Assembly (NCBI RefSeq): GCF_963678635.1
Contig: NC_087065.1
Location: 16,538,572 to 16,602,571, forward strand
Length of the DNA: 64,000 nucleotides
Direction: 5' to 3'
From: Symsagittifera roscoffensis
Taxonomy: Eukaryota > Xenacoelomorpha > Acoela > Convolutidae
This document shows, in pieces, positions 57,401-64,000 of the stretch. Position 1 is the first letter of the stretch, and every line of letters starts with the position of its first letter. The notes below the pieces were generated by a model, which did no database searches, had not been told where the DNA came from, and saw only the letters and a program-made list of their open reading frames with translations. The position numbers were made by a program, and so were the translations under genes.

Positions 57401-57509
57401 GCTCCAAAATGACAACTGCTTACATTTGCGACAAGCGAATGTTATGAAATCAGGCCATTTACTTTTTTCAGACTAGATTTTTCTCTAACTGAATCACTAA
57501 ATCATTTGC

Positions 57510-57660
57510 TAACTTGATTGAAAATAGTTTCAAATTCAGCAGACGACAAGGGTTTGAATCCGACCAAGATCTGTTTTTTTTGCACATTGAAAATTAATCG
57601 CTTGAAATAAATTTAACGTTAAAGAGCTCCTATGCTTTTTTGTCGACTTTGCCACCAGAG
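57510..57660 (+). repeat. tRNA-like SINE piece 4
   Basis: GGTTTGAATCCGACC (B-box, near 57551) is followed by AAGATCTG and T8, as in piece 1 at 42333. The tail has TGTCGACTTTGCCACC (near 57641), a variant of the family tail. Confidence 0.4.
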
Positions 57661-57754
57661 AATCGAGCGTCTTGTTATCTGGAACTAGACTTTTTCCTTT
57701 AAACAACTTTTAGATATTTTAGAGATTGCATATGCTTTGTTTTTGAACTTTCAG

Positions 57755-57935
57755 GGCCCCTCCCGCTCGGTCTAAGGGTAACGCGGTTGCCTTTGCGCTA
57801 TACTATTTAGGATTTGATTACCGGCTGGACCTTGTTTTTTCAGTATGTATAAATTTGAACGTTTTTTTTTGGGAAAAATTGAATGTCCGATTTTGTGTCT
57901 GCTAATTTTTTGTCGGTTTAGTTGCCACATCACGG
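57755..57935 (+). repeat. tRNA-like SINE piece 5 with 3' tail
   Basis: An A-box-like CTCGGTCTAAGGGTAA and a B-box-like GGATTTGATTACC are followed by CTGGACCTTG, T6, CAGTATGTATAAATTTGAA, and the tail TTTTTTGTCGGTTTAGTTGC. It is collinear with piece 2 over ~170 bases. Confidence 0.5.
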
Positions 57936-60371
57936 ATTTTGATTCTTCCTGTGCTCTCGCAATATTTGTTTGTAATTCTAAGTTTTGTGGACTTAACCCT
58001 GTAATTTTATGACTTTGCTAGCCCTGACTAGTACATTTTCCTTTCTTTGTTTTTTTTTCGCTTAAAAGTTTCATTTGGCCTAAATGGTTGTGGCCATAAT
58101 TTTTTTTTGTATTCGTTGTCCTTTTTTTGTCGTTTGAAAGACATAGATTGATTTTACAACTTAATTGCTCAAGAAATTTTTATGGCAACAATTTTTAGGG
58201 CATTTTTTTGTTTTTGACTTTTGTTTTTGGCTCACTGTTTTTTTTTGCTGTTGGCCTTGTTTATCGACAGATTTTTTAAAATTGAATTTTTCAAATTCTT
58301 AACTATTATTTGCCTTAGTTATTTTGGTCCTATTTTTTTCGCTAGCTTGTAATGCTACGCTTGCATTGTATCCCAATTTATTCTAAGCTCCGTTTCGCCT
58401 CTGCGTGATGCCTCTGTAAAATGTACAAAATTTTCACGATAATTGAAATTTTTTTAGATGTGTTTCTGTAATGGTGCAGGTAATTGATTTTTAAGAGTTT
58501 TGGTGTTCCTATTTTTTGAAAACAATTTTGGGTCGATTGTCAATTTGTCTTTTCAGTCTGGTCTTAGTGAAACGAAAGAAATTAATGGAAGAGTTTAATT
58601 TTTTTACGCTTGTTATAATCAAATCACTTGTAATCGGTTTTAAATTGTTTGAAATTGGTTTCTATCTACTTGCAATTTTTTGAAAAAGACATATGATTTT
58701 CACAAACCCTACGTGAAGACAGAAAAGGCAGCCAAACATAGAAAATTTGGTCTTGAATTGATTGTTTCTTGCAAAACGGCACAATCTTGTTTTTGTACAT
58801 CACAAAACGTTTTGTTTCTTACAACTCTGGCGGTGTTCTAAGTTAGTAGTCTGCATTTTAATAGATGTTAAAACATCAGTTGGCGGTTCATTATTTGATC
58901 ATTTCTGTTGTGCTAAAATTGCTTTGAGCTATTTTTGATAAAATTCAAAACTCAACAATTTGAACTCTTGATTGAAGAGTCTTTCTGATTTTCATAAATA
59001 TTTTTTGTTATTAATTCTGTGTACCTGAACCGAATCATCCTTCATTATTTGGTAAAGATTTTAAAAATTTGTTTCCAATCAAATTCAATCATTTTCGCGG
59101 TTTCTGTAACCTCAACGTCATTTCCTTGTCTAGTATTTTTGTCCAACAAGAGTTCTTAAGTGCATCAAACTAGATAGTAAATATGATGATTGGCTATTCG
59201 CTGGCGGATGATACGATAGTAAGCGGCTCATGATAAATAAAGGCCTTCTCTGTGTTTCTCTTTGACCTGTTCCGGAATAGACTTATTGCCTGGAATTACC
59301 AAGACTGAATTCGATCGCAGTTTATACCAATTGGTGCTTAATTTTATAAATGTGTCCTGTTCCATTAGCTGAACCAGTGCATTCACTTTTGCCTCCAAAT
59401 CCGATATGCAATATCGATAAGCATCCGTTTATAAGTAAAATTGTCTCCACTTTTTGAAAACTATTATTTCTTGTTTCTATGGCTCACGTTAAGTTGTCTT
59501 CTCTTCTTTTACCAATCTAAAAGAGAAGTTTTCCTCGTCTTAAATTATGCCTTTATGTTTCTGTCTCTGTTCCCTTTTTGAGTGTTGTTTATTTTTCCCG
59601 TCTTTCTTTGTTTACTTCGCCACCTGATCCAAGTATCTTCCCACACGCTAAAGTAATCCGCCTTTGTAATTTCAATCAAGCCAAATTTTTTTTTTAAATT
59701 AAACAAAACTGCTTGGCGCTACTTTTTTTATACGTCGGTAAGCGAAAACACAGTTTTTTGTTGTTTCTTTTTTTTTTCGCTTGTGCCTTTATCTTAAAAT
59801 CATTTCCTGTGCGATGTATTTATTAATTTTTCCCTTAGTTTTATCCGCTGCCTTCTTAATATGCGTACTGTTCTCTTTTTCTACATTTCAGTTTCAAAGA
59901 GGAACGAATGTTTGGTATACCAACTAGCACACTTTAATTGTCAACTCGACTGTATAATTGCAAAATCGGTACCTGAATGAATAAAATAACCAAATTTTTC
60001 CATTCAGTCGGCGCAGATAGATTTTAAAAATAAATTGGTGTCTATTCTCTCCGAGGCAATTTACAGCTCAAGAGTCAACACACTTTACTGCTGATGTTTA
60101 AACCAAATCATAATATTACTGCGAAAAAACGTAAAAATTTCTGCGCTTTTAGGCTTCGAAGAGTATAAAATGTGACCCGAGAAGAAGCTAATTTGAATTT
60201 GAAGTATGTCACAATTTCTAGTTGCACCATATTCAAATTGATCAAGAAGAACGGACGTGCAATTTGCATAATCCCCGTATGAGCAAATTACGAAAACAAC
60301 AGTGGAAATCAGATCACCAACAACTGAATAGATATTATAACTGGATTATAACCCACTGAACAATAACAACA
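57936..60371. other. AT-rich upstream region of the host gene
   Basis: No coding signal is seen. The last few hundred bases before 60372 probably hold the promoter and 5' untranslated region, but I see no clear TATA box or initiator. Confidence 0.4.
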
Positions 60372-63300
60372 ATGGACGCGTTTTGGCGGGGAGGGGGCAG
60401 GCCTCTTATTAAGCGACAAACAAGTGTAGTCGACACCGAAAATGAATCTCATGGAAACAATAACAACAACAATCGAAGCAGTTCGGCTTCTCGGGTTTCG
60501 AGTCGTAACATCAACGATTCGATGTCGGCGAGTGACACTCCGAGATCGCCAGATATTGTAAATTTGGGCTCGGAACATTCGGACGAGTCGTGTAATGGAG
60601 ACGTTTTGTCTGCTAAAATGGGGGAAAGTGTGGATAATTTGTCGATTGGGGGAGTGGGGTCTTCGAATCGTCTAGGCATCGACAGTGTGAGAGAGCCCAA
60701 TAGTTCAGCTAGGTCAGTTTTAATTATTTATTCAGTTCTATTCTTTTGATTCGCCATGGAAAAATCAATTGCATATATTATTTCAGAGAAAAAAAACATG
60801 CACTCTCATTTTGTATAAATCAGTTTCATGTGGACAGGGGCGGATCTAGGATTTTCTCGAGGGGGGGGGGCGGATTTTCAAAAAATTTTCCAAAATTTTG
60901 ACGACCTTTTTTTTTTTTTTTAGGTCGACCAAATTGATTTTGATTTTTCGCGCTCTCCCAAAGCACTATTTTGCCCCTATTTTTGGCGAAATTTTCTGCG
61001 CCGCATGCAAATTTTTGAAAGAACAGTCAAAAAAAGCCGTTTTTGGGCACTTTTTGAAAAATTTTGACAAAAAAATGCGTTTTTTTGGCGCGCGCTCCCC
61101 CTCAAAAATAGCATATATTGGCGCCGAAGGCGCCTTTAGAAAAATTTTAGGGTCGGTCGGCCAAAAATGGATTTCTGAAAAAGTATCAAAGGGGGGACCC
61201 TTTGGGTCGGCAGGGGGTCAAATCCCTGAGGGGGGGGGGGCGTCCGCCCCCCCCCCCTAAATCCGCCCCTGCATGTGGAGAAATTTTTTGTGGAGAATTT
61301 ACACTAAACTCAATTTTGCAAAATCGATATTTTGACGATGCGCATGATGAAATTTTCGCGGAGAGCCAAGAGTTTGGGTTGCAGATTCAAATTAAATAGC
61401 AAAATTCAGCAATAATTTCAGCTCCGTGTCTGATGACGCTGGAGGCGCCACCACGCCATCTCATCACCTTCCTCGGATCAGACCCGAGGAGGCCGAGAAA
61501 CACTTTGAGGCACTAGACACGATTCTATGTCCCCTCCTATCCTCATACAGTGCAAACGACTCACAAATGTCCAAATGCTCAATTAGACGAAAGTTCTATA
61601 CACAGACCTACATGCATTACCCACATAGTATATCTCTAGGAAAGAGTTACGGTGATTTAGCCCGGGCTCTGAGGACCCGCGAGGTGATCCAGTTGACCCG
61701 TGATTACGTTATGAGGATAGGCCAAGTGCAGTCGTTTATCTACACATTGCAGAGATTGGCAATTGAAGAGCACTGTCTGTTGTTGCAGAAACGAAAAACC
61801 GGTCAGCGAGTTTCCGGTAAGTGCTGGTTGTTCCGTTTTTTAAAGATTCTGATTTTTTCTTGATCAATAGTTTTTCGTAAAAAGATGTTAATATCGTTTT
61901 TCTTCAGGGGTGTTGGTTCAGTTCTTGACTACTACGACATAATGTTTACTACATAAATGTACGAGAACCAATTCTATATTGAACCAATTCCATAATTAAC
62001 TGCCTTCGGCGCAGAGCCATTGGTTTTTCGACATAAAATAAAAATAACATTGTTGAAACATGACCACAGCATTCCCCTTCTTTTTCAAGCGGACGACAGT
62101 CGTGTGGACTGTGTGGTGGCCATCTGTGACGACATGAGGGGTCACGTGGCCCACTGGACCAGTCTCACCAACAAACTACTCCTCTCACACTCCATCAAGT
62201 GTTACAGGTAACCACCCCCGATTTCTATTCAGCAAACGACTCTTTTCTTTACCGTCCACAATCCCGTGATGGTATTAGGTTGTTTTTGGCCTATTGAAAT
62301 TACGTTATATGTAAAGGTGCCCAAAGTCCCATGGCTCTTTTGTATACCTAGGCAATTTTTGATGGTGCGTAGGAGAAAGCGAGCGTACTCACCATGAACA
62401 GCATTTATCTGCGCTAAATAAAATTCAAGCATAAAAGCTAGACAGTTACATTAACCTATTTACTTATGAAATTTAAGTGTTCAGCTTAAATTTTATAAGT
62501 AATAATAATGATATAATAAATAATATGTAAAATGACAAGTTCATCAGTTGGAAAACTAAATGTGGGTTTTCTTGATTTTTTTTTGGTTTCTTCAATCTCA
62601 AATGATATCAGAAACTTATTAATAATAAATTTTCGAAGTCGTAATTTGTGTGTTTAGATGGCGTATCCTACAGAAGCTACAGGGTGTACGGAAACAGTTG
62701 CACTACCACATGCAAGTTGCTCTGTGGTGGTTGGCTCATCTCATCAACAGCTGCATACACGTATTTGCCATCACTCCTTTCCATCAGATTCCAGACGCAA
62801 TTCTCTGGAACATCACGAGAGGAGTGGAAGAGTTCGGAATCATTCTGGATCTGGCCAAGTCCAGAGGCCTGTTGAAACAACTCCACGCTATGGGCTGGTG
62901 CAATCTGCCTATATTCAACCCTCAAACTAGCGATTGTAGTTTGCCAATTCTTTCTATCACTAACAGACCGAGTCTTGCCAAGTTGCTGAACGAGATATCA
63001 AAGTCAAGGTCAACCCTGGTAGCTGAACTAGTTTATGAAATTTTCTCATCTAACGACACTATTGTCGAGCTAATTAACTTGGATAAACAGTCCGATTACA
63101 AATGGTCATTGCTACAAGGAAAAACGGAAGGTGATAATAATGAGGATCTGAAAGATGGTATCACGATTCATTTAATTCAGAAACACGTTTCTTCTTTGCT
63201 GCAATATGTTAACTTGGAGGAAAGTTTTGCTACACAAATCCTAACTTCCCTGTCTACGAATACAAACATGTTGCGTAAAACTAATTTGAGAGCGGGCGGC

Positions 63301-63859
63301 GCAGCAACAGGTGCGGGAGGCTACGTCTCACCTCGGAACTCTTCGGCCCAGGACGTCGTGGCGCAGTTGTCACGGCTCAAGAACCGTCGAAGTAGTGAAG
63401 CGTCGCATTACTTTCAAGAATCCTCGTTTTCAATTGATATCTACAAGCCAAAACTGAAAAACGTCTCTAATAATCAATCGTCAGATATCCCACATACGTC
63501 ATCAGAACCAAATGCCACTAAGCAACATACACCTTTGAAGTCCTCGACTTCGGAAGTCCATCATAATTCTTCTCAAAACGAGGGAACTTCGCCCGGAGGA
63601 TCGGCTCAAGTGTCGGCCCGAAAACCGAGAAAGAGTGTCAAATGGAACGACTCGGCTACATCGAGTACCGTGAACCACTTCAAGACTCGGTATTTGAATT
63701 TACTTTGGATGCATCTAAAGGAGACTTTGAGTCGTAAGTTCCGAGAGCCTAATTGGACTACTGTAGAGTCGTCTCGTTTCTGCCTCGGTGATGTCAGACT
63801 TCTCTCGACTACTGCAATCATGTTCGTGAGCAAGTCGCTGCACCATCTATCCAACGACG
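60372..63859 (+). CDS. Host gene of unknown function, exons 1-4 (continues past window)
   Basis: Exons inferred from frame continuity and GT-AG sites: 60372-60712, 61422-61816, 62090-62207 and 62658 to about 63859, where a GTTTGT donor fits. Codons are rejoined in phase at each join. Exon 1 encodes a basic, Ser/Asn-rich N-terminus with an Asn run. Exons 2-4 encode a mostly helical, well-structured protein with Leu-rich stretches (LTRDYVMRIGQVQSFIYTLQRLAIEEHC) and a Trp-rich helix (MQVALWWLAHLINSC). A Ser-rich disordered segment and another helical block follow (LLWMHLKETLSRKF). There is no signal peptide. I do not recognise it; a very loose resemblance to CCDC142-type proteins is not strong enough to claim. 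It is cytosolic or nuclear by default. Confidence 0.75.
60713..61421 (+). other. Intron 1 of the host gene
   Basis: It runs from donor AG-GTCAGT to acceptor ATTTCAG. The hAT-type MITE accounts for 437 of its 709 bases. Confidence 0.75.
60835..61271. mobile_element. hAT-type MITE, 437 bp
   Basis: The ends are inverted: CAGGGGCGGATCTAGGATTT at the left and AAATCCGCCCCTG at the right, with G/C runs next to them. Perfect 8-base target duplications CATGTGGA flank it (60827-60834 and 61272-61279). 8-base duplications and CAGGG-type ends are typical of the hAT superfamily. It has no transposase, so it depends on one elsewhere. A GGCGCCGAAGGCGCC palindrome lies inside. Confidence 0.9.
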
Positions 63860-64000
63860 GTTTGTGGTATTCATCTTTTGGAACATAGTAAACTTTTATA
63901 GTACTTTTATTGAATTGTAGTGGTCCTTGCAGAAGAAATTGAGACTTATCTTATCATTGTTTGATTTCTTACCTAATGAAATTTTTTGCTTTTTTAAACT
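63860..64000 (+). other. Probable intron 4 start
   Basis: T-rich sequence after GTTTGT; the open frame stops shortly after at 63886-63888. The gene most likely continues to the right of the window. Confidence 0.4.

Noticed and set aside
60898-61260. 120-residue ORF across the intron MITE
   Set aside because: It is translated from the MITE interior and its G-runs; no transposase features.

Overview
The window is animal nuclear DNA, dominated by retroelements. Support for this comes from GT-AG introns, a Jockey/CR1-type LINE, a hAT-type MITE with a perfect 8-bp target duplication, tRNA-like SINE pieces and long AT-rich intergenic stretches. The LINE's C-terminal domain resembles arthropod Jockey elements, so an arthropod or other invertebrate host is my best guess, held weakly.

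Layout. (1) 1-10420, + strand: the 3' portion of a giant LTR retroelement (copy A), truncated by the window edge and ending in an LTR at 9546-10420. (2) 10421-11949 and 36211-36321: 3' untranslated region and 3' LTR of an older + strand relative (T), split by another insertion. (3) 11950-36210, - strand: a nearly complete 24.3-kb relative (copy M) with two LTRs, a long repeat-rich leader, gag, Ty3-type pol, a macro-like domain at the end of pol, and about 9 kb of further ORFs: a coiled-coil protein, an SGNH/GDSL-hydrolase protein of about 1,300 residues, a charged protein of about 540 residues and a Cys/His-containing 798-residue protein. (4) 36322-38286: AT-rich satellite and another LTR fragment. 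(5) 38287-43353: AT-rich sequence with SINE-like pieces. (6) 43354-49308: a terminal-inverted-repeat element carrying a Jockey-type LINE with a 1,682-bp internal tandem duplication. (7) 49309-60371: AT-rich intergenic DNA. (8) 60372-63859 and onward: a four-exon part of a host gene I cannot name, with a hAT MITE in its first intron.

The most notable object is the giant retroelement family. Copies A and M are strongly diverged yet keep the same order of macro, coiled-coil, SGNH, charged and Cys/His proteins, and the same LTR, hairpin and polypurine signals. This suggests the accessory block is an old functional part of the element rather than chance capture. Both copies are broken by stops and frameshifts in several ORFs, so neither looks autonomous now; gag, the coiled-coil ORF and the last ORF of M are open.

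All similarity statements come from reading the sequence by eye; no alignment or database search was run.
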